Program-made: the position numbers and the translations under genes
Virus record (IMG/VR): IMGVR_UViG_3300026078_000034
Location: 1 to 58,042 of that record
Reading direction: 5' to 3' (one strand)
Length of the DNA stretch: 58,042 bases
From: a virus
The notes under the pieces: model-generated
The model's input: the letters and a program-made list of their open reading frames with translations, nothing else
Databases searched by the model: none
What the model was told of the DNA's origin: nothing
Shown: in pieces, positions 13,629-20,845 of the stretch
Layout of the letters: each line of letters starts with the position of its first letter
How positions within the stretch are numbered: position 1 is the stretch's first letter

Positions 13629-13849
13629 CTCAATCAATCTCTGCTGGCATGTAAGCCTGTTCAATATGAGTAGCGCCGTAGTTCCTATCGAAGTGAAGGC
13701 TGCGTCGTACATCTGAGTTAGTCCCCGCAAAAGTCTGATTTCATTCGGTGAAACCAAACTTAGCGGTTCGAAAATTCCAAATGTCGGAATGTTTTTCCGA
13801 TCCGTTTCCAAAATCCGGAAAATCAATCCGGGAAACAGGAGTTGCGTCA
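13629..13849 (+). promoter_or_regulatory. 221-bp non-coding gap with repeated TTCC/GGAA motifs
   Basis: No convincing gene lies here. The second half (about 13770-13835) is crowded with TTCC and GGAA motifs, including the inverted pair ATTCC-N7-GGAAT and several CCGGAAA or TTTCC copies. It ends in AGGAG ahead of the ATG at 13850. The layout suggests a regulated promoter for the block that includes the GcrA homologue. Confidence 0.4.
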
Positions 13850-14185
13850 ATGCGTAAGGAAATTGCCTTCTTAGCCGGTCCTAGGGACTGGGGAGTAACG
13901 AGAGAAAGCTGGCTGGCTCGCGTTCCCGAGAAAGTCCAGACGGTCACGTATCGAACTGTAAAGGCGCTTTGGTATGGAGAAATCACAGACCCGGATCACT
14001 GGGCAGCAAGAGATATCAAGCGCGCCGTCGAAGTCATCCAGGCTCAACGGGATGCAGCGGCCCTTGCCGACCAACTCCAATCGCTCATCACCGGGCTCAA
14101 TGTTACGGACCAGAATTTTCATCAGCCGACTGTTGCTGCGCTTATCGGCTCTTTGCGCCAGCTGCGCGGTGAAAATCGCTCCTGA
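13850..14185 (+). CDS. Hypothetical 111-residue protein, possible DNA-binding
   Basis: Start at ATG 13850 is supported by AGGAG eight bases upstream; the frame is open further up but without a good start. The product opens MRKEIAFLAGPRDWGVTRES and includes 'VTYRTVKALWYGEITDPDHWAARDIKRA', a helical layout like small regulators in Rhizobiales phages. Function unknown. Confidence 0.6.
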   Translation: MRKEIAFLAGPRDWGVTRESWLARVPEKVQTVTYRTVKALWYGEITDPDHWAARDIKRAVEVIQAQRDAAALADQLQSLITGLNVTDQNFHQPTVAALIGSLRQLRGENRS

Positions 14186-14203
14186 AATTGTCGGAGGCTT
14201 GAA

Positions 14204-14254
14204 ATGACCTTCACTGCATTTCCATCACAAGTCGATCCGCCTGCATCAATCTAA
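14204..14254 (+). CDS. 16-residue mini-ORF with a strong ribosome site (possible leader)
   Basis: CGGAGG stands seven bases before an ATG that opens a 16-codon frame (MTFTAFPSQVDPPASI), ending 22 bases before the gcrA-like gene. A strong ribosome site on so short an ORF suggests a leader peptide controlling the downstream gene, or chance. Weak call. Confidence 0.25.
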   Translation: MTFTAFPSQVDPPASI

Positions 14255-14276
14255 ACGGGGAAGGGGCTGCATTACC

Positions 14277-14837
14277 ATGTCAGAACTAACTTGGGCAGAC
14301 GAAAGCCGCGTCGAGCGGTTGAAGGAACTATGGGCCAATGGGCATTCCACTTCCTGGATCGCGGCTGATCTGGGAAATGGCATCACAAGAAACAGTGTGA
14401 TCGGAAAAATCCATCGGCTCGGCTTGTCCGAACCAATGGTCAAGATAGCGCGTGCACCAAAGCCCCTTAAAGAACCCAAACAGCCGAAAGAGCAAAAGTC
14501 GCGCGTTTGCATTTCAAAAGCAAACGGCAATACCGGCACATTGCGGTTGTTCGAATCCGCATCGATGGAAATGGCCCCGCTCCGGTGCGTTGAAATTGTC
14601 CCGCTTCATTTGAGCCTCAACGATCTTACCGACGAGACATGCAAGTATCCGTATGGTGATGGCCCGGTATTTACGTTCTGCGGCCATCCTCCCTTCAAGG
14701 GTAGTTACTGCGGGCCACATAGAGCGCTTGTTTACACCGCCCCGAGAAATGTTTCGGAAGCCGAGCGTGAACGCCGCCGCCTTCGCTGCATGAACATGAA
14801 TAGACAATCCGCGAGGGCGATGGGAGTTCCGGCATGA
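14277..14837 (+). CDS. gcrA: GcrA-like cell-cycle regulator
   Basis: 186 residues. The N-terminus 'LTWADESRVERLKELWANGH' then 'STSWIAADLGNGITRNSVIGKIHRLGL' (about residues 3-47) is the GcrA DNA-binding helix-turn-helix. The C-terminal domain is present too: 'CKYPYGDG' and 'FTFCGHPPFKGSYCGPHRALVY', with the paired cysteines and histidine of the family. Host GcrA binds sigma-70 and activates promoters carrying GANTC methylated by CcrM. A phage copy could redirect host polymerase to phage or cell-cycle promoters. No CcrM-type methylase gene is seen here, so it would rely on host methylation. Confidence 0.9.
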   Translation: MSELTWADESRVERLKELWANGHSTSWIAADLGNGITRNSVIGKIHRLGLSEPMVKIARAPKPLKEPKQPKEQKSRVCISKANGNTGTLRLFESASMEMAPLRCVEIVPLHLSLNDLTDETCKYPYGDGPVFTFCGHPPFKGSYCGPHRALVYTAPRNVSEAERERRRLRCMNMNRQSARAMGVPA

Positions 14838-15073
14838 GCGGAATTCTCACCGATGCTGCGCTGAAAGAAATCCTTTCCGCATGGGCGAATGTTGGCGCCG
14901 ATGCCGCGCGTGAGATCGGCGTTAGGCATGGCATCAAGGCGTCTTATGTCTGCAATCTAGCCAAGAAACATGGCGTAAGAGTGAAGCGCAAGCCGAAACC
15001 ATTGCGTCAACCGCGAGGCCCGAATGATCCTCGCTGGCGATGGGCCATCGAGCGCGGCGGGTTGTCTATATGA
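14834..15073 (+). CDS. Small helix-turn-helix-like protein after GcrA
   Basis: 79 residues. 'IGVRHGIKASYVCNLAKKHGVRVKRKPKPL' reads as a recognition helix followed by a basic arm, like the first half of GcrA-type or resolvase-type DNA-binding domains. Overlaps the gcrA-like gene by four bases, so the two are co-translated. A regulatory role is likely but not specific. Confidence 0.6.
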   Translation: MSGILTDAALKEILSAWANVGADAAREIGVRHGIKASYVCNLAKKHGVRVKRKPKPLRQPRGPNDPRWRWAIERGGLSI

Positions 15074-15324
15074 CCCGCCTGACACCAGAAGAAGCCAAAG
15101 CACGTCTGCGCGCCCGTGACGCCGCCAAGAAGCGGCGCAAGAAAGCGCGGCTCAAAGCCGAACGATTGGCCTCCATGCTGGTACAGCCGATGAGCAAGAC
15201 ATCCGCGTTGTATCGTAGACGCTTCGCCACGCTGCCGGAAATGACCAAGAACGAACTGCGCGGGATGCTGGCAATAGCGGTACGGAATACCACAACGTTC
15301 CCCATAAAAAATCACGGTCCTTAG
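15070..15324 (+). CDS. Basic 84-residue hypothetical protein
   Basis: Very rich in Lys and Arg (MTRLTPEEAKARLRARDAAK, then 'KRRKKARLKAERLA'), probably nucleic-acid binding. Overlaps the previous stop by four bases. No family recognised. Confidence 0.55.
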   Translation: MTRLTPEEAKARLRARDAAKKRRKKARLKAERLASMLVQPMSKTSALYRRRFATLPEMTKNELRGMLAIAVRNTTTFPIKNHGP

Positions 15325-15381
15325 TTGCACGAATACGCGTCTAGCAGCATCACAGTCGAAACCGATTTGCGAGAGACCAGC

Positions 15382-15633
15382 GTGAGATACGAAGGCGACA
15401 TCACCAAGTTAAAGGTCCACCCAATCGTGGAAACACTGGTGCAGGCCCGCATGGGCTGGCAAATGACGATTGCCGACATAGCAAACCGCTGCGGTGTCGC
15501 AGAACGCACCCTGTACTATTACGAGGCTGGAGAACGAGAACCATGCCTGGATACGCTCGACCGTTGGGCGCGGGTGTTCGGCTACGATATCCAGTTGGTG
15601 TTTCATCGGCCGTCTGTGGTGGTGGCACGATGA
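15382..15633 (+). CDS. XRE-type helix-turn-helix regulator
   Basis: From the GTG at 15382 the product is 83 residues with a clear HTH: 'LVQARMGWQMTIADIANRC' then 'GVAERTLYYYEAGEREPCLDTLDRWARVFGYDIQLVF'. A TTG at 15325 would add 19 residues; neither start has a strong ribosome site. A third Cro/CI-class protein after those of the switch, so possibly a secondary regulator of the early operon. Confidence 0.7.
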   Translation: MRYEGDITKLKVHPIVETLVQARMGWQMTIADIANRCGVAERTLYYYEAGEREPCLDTLDRWARVFGYDIQLVFHRPSVVVAR

Positions 15634-15932
15634 AAGGCCCTCTGTGGACTCCCGGGGAATTAAAAACCGCGCGCCGTCTTATAGATGAGGGCGCGCCGAA
15701 CGAAGAATTCGTTAGTGCTCTAGGCAGAACCCGTCACGCCTGCTGGGGCAAGCTGCAATACGAAAATACCAAGATGCCAACCATGCAGAAGGTAAACAGC
15801 GCAAGGCCGAAACCGGAAATGCTGGCGGATGCGTATCGAAGGGCCGCGGCTCCGAGAACTATTTCAGCATTCGTCTTTGGCGATCCTGGGGCCGGATATA
15901 GCGCGCTTGATCGAAGGGAGCAGAGCGCATGA
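15630..15932 (+). CDS. Hypothetical 100-residue protein, SANT/GcrA-like N-terminus
   Basis: Start at ATG 15630 overlaps the previous stop. 'LWTPGELKTARRLIDEGAPNEEFVSALGRTRHACWGKLQY' has the spaced Trp residues and 'w...e...l..l...G.....ia..lgRt..a...k' pattern of small Myb/SANT-like phage DNA-binding proteins. The rest is unstructured. Likely regulatory. Confidence 0.6.
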   Translation: MKGPLWTPGELKTARRLIDEGAPNEEFVSALGRTRHACWGKLQYENTKMPTMQKVNSARPKPEMLADAYRRAAAPRTISAFVFGDPGAGYSALDRREQSA

Positions 15933-16078
15933 GCAAGCCAACCATTGCCAAGGAATATTTCGATACGCTGGCACAAGCCCGCAAGTGCCGCCCTCGCTCA
16001 AAGCGTAAAGCCATTCTGCTGAACCGGATGGTTAACCTGGTGGTGCGGCAACTCAAGAAAGAGATTAAATCCGCATGA
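15929..16078 (+). CDS. 49-residue basic protein
   Basis: Short frame with ATGA overlaps at both ends, so well embedded in the operon. Opens MSKPTIAKEYFDTLAQARKC and is rich in Arg/Lys ('RPRSKRKAILLNRMVNLVVR'). Function unknown. Confidence 0.6.
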   Translation: MSKPTIAKEYFDTLAQARKCRPRSKRKAILLNRMVNLVVRQLKKEIKSA

Positions 16079-16347
16079 GCGCACCGGCCCAACTTACATT
16101 TACAACGCTCGGCGGCGAGACGGTAACAGTTACACCGCGAGGTAAGCACTACATCCAACCCCGAGGCTATGCCGATCATCCCGGCACCGGCCCGAAGGGC
16201 GAGACGTGCGGCTCATGCAAGCATATCGCACATGGTCGTCGCTGGGCGAAATGTGAACTCACGCGGGCTTGTCATACGGGCGGACGGCGCACCGATATTC
16301 TAGTTCGAGCCGATGCATGCGGCAAGTGGGAGGCTAACAATGGGTAG
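16075..16347 (+). CDS. Small cysteine-rich phage protein
   Basis: 90 residues with an N-terminal beta-rich part and a cysteine cluster 'CGSCKHI...KCELT...CHTGG...ADACGKWE' (residues about 45-85). This spacing recurs in many phage proteins and suggests one zinc site; no role is known. Confidence 0.65.
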   Translation: MSAPAQLTFTTLGGETVTVTPRGKHYIQPRGYADHPGTGPKGETCGSCKHIAHGRRWAKCELTRACHTGGRRTDILVRADACGKWEANNG

Positions 16348-16633
16348 GCGGCGAAGCGGCTATATGACGGTTGACGTGGATTTGGATGAGGCTCTCGACC
16401 ATGTTGACGATGACACTTTGATGGCCGAAGTAAAACAGCGCAAGCTATCGCTCGGCAGAGATGATTTCGAGCCAATGGACGATTTGCGCGATGCTCATGA
16501 TGAGTTGTTGCGCGGGCGGCCCGCAGAAGCCCTCGCGATCATTGAGCGTCTAATCAATCCGAAATGGCAGAGCACAAAGCTTTGCGAGGCGGAATTGCGC
16601 CGCGCACAGATTGACGGGGCGCCGAAGTCATGA
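16340..16633 (+). CDS. Acidic 97-residue hypothetical protein
   Basis: Begins MGRRRSGYMTVDVDLDEALD. The 'VDVDLDEALDHVDDDTLMAEV' start and the following helices resemble small proteins found beside replication genes in alphaproteobacterial phages. No assigned function. Confidence 0.6.
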   Translation: MGRRRSGYMTVDVDLDEALDHVDDDTLMAEVKQRKLSLGRDDFEPMDDLRDAHDELLRGRPAEALAIIERLINPKWQSTKLCEAELRRAQIDGAPKS

Positions 16634-16821
16634 AGCTTCGCATTTCCGTCCCCACAACCGGCATGGCCTCAAAGTACCTAACAGGTAACTGGAGATACGT
16701 CATGCCTGACAGTCGGATCAAATCCAATTCTGTAATCGAAAGCACCTTTGAGTTTAACCGCGTTCACGAAATCAAACCAACAGGACGCGAAGATGAGCGA
16801 GCCGCTAAGATTAGCGTATGA
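16630..16821 (+). CDS. Hypothetical 63-residue protein
   Basis: Starts MKLRISVPTTGMASKYLTGN, overlapping the previous stop; its 3' end overlaps the HNH gene start by 29 bases. No recognised domain. The long overlap leaves some doubt whether this whole frame is used. Confidence 0.45.
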   Translation: MKLRISVPTTGMASKYLTGNWRYVMPDSRIKSNSVIESTFEFNRVHEIKPTGREDERAAKISV

Positions 16822-17380
16822 GCGCGATATCCATTCGATGGAATGGAGGATTTGCGAGCGGTTCCCGGATTATTCCGTTTCGGAGTGCGGCGATCTACGC
16901 AAAACAGAACCCAAAAAGAACCTCGGCTATACCCGGTTACGCGGCACGATAGATGCTGATGGATATCTCCGCTACAAGATCATGGATTGTTACGGCGTAA
17001 AGCACACCGTAACGGCATATAGGCTTGTTGCTGAGGCATTCATTGGGCCGCCCCCTAGCCCGCGTCACGAAGTGGCTCACAATAACGGTTCTCGCATTTC
17101 CTGCTATTTCCGTGATTTGCGCTGGGCAACTCGGAAAGAGAACGACGATGACCGCCTAATTCACGGTACGGATTTGAGTAGGGGAGAGAAAAACCCAAGG
17201 GCTAAAATTACGGAAGCGGACGTTATTGATATTCGCGCTGCGTATCGAGCAATCAAATTAGGATCGTCAAACCAGACAATCCAGGAACTCCGCGCGCGTT
17301 ATGGACTCTGCGCCGCAACAATCATTCGCATCGCGAAGGGTGATTCATGGGCTCACATTCCGTTGGAGATAGCACAATGA
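16793..17380 (+). CDS. NUMOD4/HNH homing endonuclease
   Basis: About 195 residues. 'MEWRICERFPDYSVSECGDL' is the NUMOD4 motif, followed by 'YRLVAEAFIGPPPSPRHEVAHNNGSRISCYFRDLRWATRKEN', the HNH segment (note 'EVAHNNG' and 'LRWAT..EN'). The C-terminal 'GEKNPRAKITEADVIDIRA' and 'ARYGLCAATIIRIAKGDSW' is the DNA-binding helix-turn-helix usual in these proteins. Start at ATG 16793 after AGGACGCG. A free-standing homing nuclease, here between early genes and the GapR-like gene. Confidence 0.85.
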   Translation: MSEPLRLAYERDIHSMEWRICERFPDYSVSECGDLRKTEPKKNLGYTRLRGTIDADGYLRYKIMDCYGVKHTVTAYRLVAEAFIGPPPSPRHEVAHNNGSRISCYFRDLRWATRKENDDDRLIHGTDLSRGEKNPRAKITEADVIDIRAAYRAIKLGSSNQTIQELRARYGLCAATIIRIAKGDSWAHIPLEIAQ

Positions 17381-17619
17381 AGACCGGGGATAATTCAAAC
17401 GGTCAACTTCTTTCGTTTATTGAGCGAACGGAGCGGCTGAATGCCGAGATCAAGGAGTTGTCTGACGACAAGAAGGACTTGATGAAAGAGGCCTCCAGTG
17501 CTGGCTTTGATCCGAAAGCCATCCGAGTAATCATCAAGCGCCGCGCTATGGACGCCTCAAAGCTCGCTGAGCATGAGGCCATCGTTGAAACCTATATGGC
17601 ATCCCTCGGGATGATTTAA
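17377..17619 (+). CDS. GapR-like (DUF2312) nucleoid-associated protein
   Basis: 80 residues. 'RTERLNAEIKELSDDKKDLMKEASSAGFDPKAIRVIIKRR' followed by 'EHEAIVETYMASLGM' is the DUF2312 pattern: long helix, 'GFD.KA.R.iIk.R' loop and short C-terminal helix. Host GapR clamps overtwisted DNA and supports replication and gyrase action in Alphaproteobacteria. The gene ends seven bases before the replication protein, so a role at the phage origin is plausible. Overlaps the HNH gene by four bases. Confidence 0.85.
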   Translation: MKTGDNSNGQLLSFIERTERLNAEIKELSDDKKDLMKEASSAGFDPKAIRVIIKRRAMDASKLAEHEAIVETYMASLGMI

Positions 17620-17625
17620 GCGCCG

Positions 17626-18573
17626 ATGGCCCGTATCCGTTCCATTAAACCGCAATTCTTTCGTCACCGCCGGCTGTTCATCGCCGAACAGGAAAGCGGC
17701 TTGCCGTTGCGAGTGGCCTTCGCTGGACTGTGGACTTGTGCTGACAGAGAAGGCCGTTTCCGCTGGGAGCCGGATGAACTAAAACTGGATTGTCTTCCTT
17801 ATGACGAAGTTGACTTCGCACGCGTGATGCACGCGTTGTTCACGCGTGGTTTCATCGTTCGTTACGCGTCGTCGGGGCGTGAGTACGGCTTCATTCCGGG
17901 GTTCCTGGACCACCAAATCGTCAACAATCGAGAAGCAGCGAGCGTTATACCGGAACCGCCCGAAAATTTGAGCGATCTTATTGAAGGTGCAAGGGAAGTT
18001 GACGCGTCATCCACGCGTGATCCACGCGATACAATCCAAATCGAGGGGAAGGGAAAAGGAAGGGAACAGGAAGGGAAGGGAACGGAGATAGGGACGCGTC
18101 GAGAGACGCGACCGCGCAACAATGATTTTGAGGTTTTTTGGAATAGTTATCCAAGGAGGCAGGGCGCTAATCCAAAAGCTCCCGCTGAAAAGCTCTTCCT
18201 TGCGGCAGTCAAGGCTGGTGCCGACCCACTTCAAATGATCCACGGCGCGCGGCTCTGCGCTGCGATGGAATCCGGAAAGATTGGGACGGAGTTTATTCCG
18301 CAAGCTGTGAAGTGGCTGCGGGATCGGCGTTGGGAAGATTATCTCTCCGCTGAAGCCGGTAAGACCGCCGCAGCCGATGACGGGATGATTGAAATTATCA
18401 ACGAGCACCAACTGGCTGCTTGGGATGCATACGCAGCATCCAAGGGCGCTAAATCCTTCCCGCGCAATAGTCGTGGAGGCTGGAGATTTCCCTCTCGTTG
18501 GCCGCCTGGATACGTTCCGCCGCAGGATAGTTTCGAGCCGCCGCCTGCACCGCTTCGAAGGATAGACGCATGA
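17626..18573 (+). CDS. Phage replication protein, winged-helix type
   Basis: 315 residues. The N-terminal 110 residues ('MARIRSIKPQFFRHRRLFIA', 'LRVAFAGLWTCADREGRF', 'CLPYDEVDFARVMHALFTRGFI') form the winged-helix domain common to phage replication-initiation proteins. A low-complexity charged linker (about 138-160) and a C-terminal domain with 'NDFEVFWNSYPRRQGANPKAPAEKLF' follow, the latter typical of helicase-recruiting tails. Analogous to lambda O in position and domain order, and like O its gene seems to contain the origin repeats. Confidence 0.75.
   Translation: MARIRSIKPQFFRHRRLFIAEQESGLPLRVAFAGLWTCADREGRFRWEPDELKLDCLPYDEVDFARVMHALFTRGFIVRYASSGREYGFIPGFLDHQIVNNREAASVIPEPPENLSDLIEGAREVDASSTRDPRDTIQIEGKGKGREQEGKGTEIGTRRETRPRNNDFEVFWNSYPRRQGANPKAPAEKLFLAAVKAGADPLQMIHGARLCAAMESGKIGTEFIPQAVKWLRDRRWEDYLSAEAGKTAAADDGMIEIINEHQLAAWDAYAASKGAKSFPRNSRGGWRFPSRWPPGYVPPQDSFEPPPAPLRRIDA
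17820..18110. other. Candidate replication origin: repeated ACGCGT sites and a purine tract
   Basis: Within the replication gene the hexamer ACGCGT occurs seven times: 17820, 17831, 17842, 17864, 18002, 18013 and 18094. Related ACGCGA copies lie at 18024 and 18106. The first three are 11 bases apart, one helical turn. The 10-mer CACGCGTGAT occurs twice (17819 and 18012). Between the two clusters' ends lies a G/A-only tract with repeated GGGAA (about 18043-18093). Repeats inside the initiator gene parallel lambda ori within O. Confidence 0.55.
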
Positions 18574-18788
18574 TCCGCGATCCCTCAGACGGTTCAATCC
18601 GTGAAAAACCAATCCCGGAATCCGAACCAGTCCCCGATCCCCTATACGAACAAATCCGTTCTGCGCTTCTATCAGGAAAGGTAAGACCAGAACGTGTTTC
18701 AGATAAATGGGAATATCAGAGGGCTTGGAACGACGGGATAGATTTTTGTTTAAGGCAGGTGAAGATGGTTTGGGAGAGAAGGGAATAA
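18570..18788 (+). CDS. Hypothetical 72-residue protein in the replication block
   Basis: Begins MIRDPSDGSIREKPIPESEP and has a helical C-terminus ('KWEYQRAWNDGIDFCLRQVK'), a pattern seen next to phage replication genes. Overlaps the replication gene by four bases. Function unknown. Confidence 0.6.
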   Translation: MIRDPSDGSIREKPIPESEPVPDPLYEQIRSALLSGKVRPERVSDKWEYQRAWNDGIDFCLRQVKMVWERRE

Positions 18789-18790
18789 AA

Positions 18791-19774
18791 ATGAGCGACT
18801 TTGGAGCATTAGTTGGGACGAAGGTTGCAGAACGTCCGCCTATGTCTCAACCCGGGCTTGAGGCATCGGCACCGGAGGGCAATTGGGCGCAAATCGCAGC
18901 GAGCGCGAGATGTTGGGCGCAGAGCGGGGACGCGTTTTTCCCCGTTGCAGAGGTCGTCAACGAACTTCCTCCAGGAGCCTATCGCTGCCGGCAATCCAAT
19001 CAGGGGCCATATCTTGAGCGGATGCCGATTGAGATCGATAGCCTTCTGACATTGCCGGATAGTGCGGTCGAAACCCTGCTGGCCGAGTTTAAGAAGTTCT
19101 GGACCCTCAGAGAAAATTTCTCGAAACGCGGGTTCACCTTCAAGCGCGGCCTGCTGATGTGGGGACCTCCGGGGTCGGGCAAGACCAGTGCGATTTGGCA
19201 AATGACGCAAGAGCTGGTCAGGCTTCACCGTGGCGTAGTTGTTTTCATTGAACATCCGGGTTTGGCTACGGCGTGCATCGGCCTTTTGCGGAGAATTGAG
19301 CCGGACCGTCCAATGATTACCATTATGGAGGACCTTGACGCGCTGGTTGGACAGCATGGAGATCACGGGTTTCTGGCACTTCTTGACGGCGAAACTCAAA
19401 TATCGAATGTGGTTCACGTCGCGACGACGAACTATCCGGAATATCTCGACCGGAGATTTGTCGATCGGCCTTCTAGGTTTGATACCATAATGCGCGTTGG
19501 AATGCCATCGGCGGATGCTCGGCGCGTTTATTTTAAGGCCAAAGAACCCTCTCTTGATGAGGTCACTCTTGAGCGTTGGGTGCAGCGAACAGAGGATTAC
19601 AGCATCGCCCATCTGAGAGAAGTCATCATCGCAATCAAATGCTTTGACCAAACTGAAGAAGATGTTTTCAGCCGCCTGGATGATATGAGGCAGTCCAAGA
19701 TCGAATCTGACGGGCACGGCGGCCAGCGAAATACCGTAGGCTTTCTAGGCAACGCCAAACAAGTACGCAGATAA
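18791..19774 (+). CDS. AAA+ ATPase, probable replication helper
   Basis: 327 residues. Walker A GPPGSGKT (125-132), Walker B 'ITIMEDLDAL' (176-185), sensor-1-like 'VHVATTNYPEYLD' and an arginine-rich 'RRFVDRPSRFD' are all visible, as in the classic AAA clade. Position after the initiator gene suggests a helicase loader (lambda P or DnaC role) or remodelling ATPase. The sequence is closer to general AAA ATPases than to DnaC, so the exact job is open. Confidence 0.75.
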   Translation: MSDFGALVGTKVAERPPMSQPGLEASAPEGNWAQIAASARCWAQSGDAFFPVAEVVNELPPGAYRCRQSNQGPYLERMPIEIDSLLTLPDSAVETLLAEFKKFWTLRENFSKRGFTFKRGLLMWGPPGSGKTSAIWQMTQELVRLHRGVVVFIEHPGLATACIGLLRRIEPDRPMITIMEDLDALVGQHGDHGFLALLDGETQISNVVHVATTNYPEYLDRRFVDRPSRFDTIMRVGMPSADARRVYFKAKEPSLDEVTLERWVQRTEDYSIAHLREVIIAIKCFDQTEEDVFSRLDDMRQSKIESDGHGGQRNTVGFLGNAKQVRR

Positions 19775-19812
19775 CCGCGTCTCCAATCCAGCATCACCAA
19801 AGAGGTCTAGAC

Positions 19813-20367
19813 GTGGCAAGCATCGCGCGCCGAAAAGGCAAACCATACAACCCCGCAACGGCTATTCATGACAGGCTATCAACCGATTTGCTTCGCAATG
19901 CCATGGTTGGAACAATCGAGGTAGACGACCCGATGGCAATCGATCCGGGGGATAAAATCAGGGCCGTCCGATCCTTCAAAGATGATCCCTTGGCCCGGCT
20001 ACATGACCGGGGACATATCGATGAAGCCCAATATCAGGCGGGCAGGGCATTTCAGCATGACTTCGAGATTGCCGAGCGAGGCCCGCAAGCTATTGACCCG
20101 TCCAAGGAATATGTAGACGGCGGAAAGCTCCCAGAACCCATCACAGAACAGCAGCGCAAGGCGGTGATACGCCTGAATAAAGCCGAGGCTAAACTGGGGG
20201 AGGACGGCTCTGCAATCACCCACAACGTTCTGATTCAAGGCTGGACGATAACCAAGATTGCCGAATCCAGGGACCTGAAGGGCGAGCGCTGGGAAAAGTA
20301 TTTCGGTATGCGCTTCCGGGAGTGCCTCGAAAAGTTAGCCGAAGTGTATGGCTTTATTTCCACTTGA
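19813..20367 (+). CDS. DUF6456-like protein, candidate late regulator
   Basis: 184 residues. 'EAQYQAGRAFQHDFEIAERG' and the C-terminal 'HNVLIQGWTITKIAESRDLK', 'GERWEKYFGMRFRECLEKLA' resemble the DUF6456 pattern found in alphaproteobacterial regulators. It is the last gene before a rho-independent terminator at 20425, downstream of the replication genes, the position held by antiterminator Q in lambdoid phages. That positional argument is the only support for a regulatory role. Confidence 0.55.
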   Translation: MASIARRKGKPYNPATAIHDRLSTDLLRNAMVGTIEVDDPMAIDPGDKIRAVRSFKDDPLARLHDRGHIDEAQYQAGRAFQHDFEIAERGPQAIDPSKEYVDGGKLPEPITEQQRKAVIRLNKAEAKLGEDGSAITHNVLIQGWTITKIAESRDLKGERWEKYFGMRFRECLEKLAEVYGFIST

Positions 20368-20424
20368 CGGACCGGTCCGACAAATGATTTGTTTTCGCCA
20401 AGGTGATTTGCTTCGCCCAATTTT

Positions 20425-20456
20425 GCCGCCCCGATTCATTTCGCGGGCGGCTTTTT
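20425..20456 (+). terminator. Rho-independent terminator at the end of the early rightward block
   Basis: Stem GCCGCCC / GGGCGGC (20425-20431 and 20445-20451) with a 13-base loop is followed by TTTTT. It closes the early and replication transcript; genes beyond it need read-through or a new promoter. Confidence 0.8.
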
Positions 20457-20468
20457 CGTGGGGCTACC

Positions 20469-20684
20469 ATGTTTGCAACCCTTGTCGCGGTTTTATGCAA
20501 CACGCTTCCCGGCCCCTCATACTGCATTGAAGAATCCGTAGCAGTTCTCCCAGCTCAGATATGCAAGATGCAGGCTCAATTCACCCTCGCTGGCTGGAAG
20601 GAAGAGAGCAAGTATCGGGATAATTGGGACATCGCGTCGTTTCGTTGTGAACCTGAAAATTACGTGGTCAAGGGCCGGATATGA
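20469..20684 (+). CDS. Small Cys-containing hypothetical protein
   Basis: From ATG 20469 the product is 71 residues: hydrophobic start MFATLVAVLCNTLPGPSYCI, then four cysteines in total. A short exported or membrane-associated protein is possible. First gene after the terminator; overlaps the next by four bases. Confidence 0.55.
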   Translation: MFATLVAVLCNTLPGPSYCIEESVAVLPAQICKMQAQFTLAGWKEESKYRDNWDIASFRCEPENYVVKGRI

Positions 20685-20845
20685 GCCAGCGCGCCATGCA
20701 CCGCTCAGAATCCCAAGAGCATCCATTCGTCAAAGAAGCCAAGGAATTAGCTAAACAAGCTGGGTCTACCGATAACGGATTAATCAACTGGATTGTCCGG
20801 ATGAAGGAAGAGGCACTGGCGTTTGGTAATCGGGCCAGACCATGA
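20681..20845 (+). CDS. 54-residue hypothetical protein
   Basis: A short frame with ATGA overlaps at both ends. Opens MSQRAMHRSESQEHPFVKEA and is helical and charged ('INWIVRMKEEALAF'). Unknown function. Confidence 0.55.
   Translation: MSQRAMHRSESQEHPFVKEAKELAKQAGSTDNGLINWIVRMKEEALAFGNRARP

Noticed and set aside
18809-19717. Long - strand frame opposite the AAA+ ATPase
   Set aside because: The + strand has Walker motifs and operon spacing; the reverse frame shows no domain.
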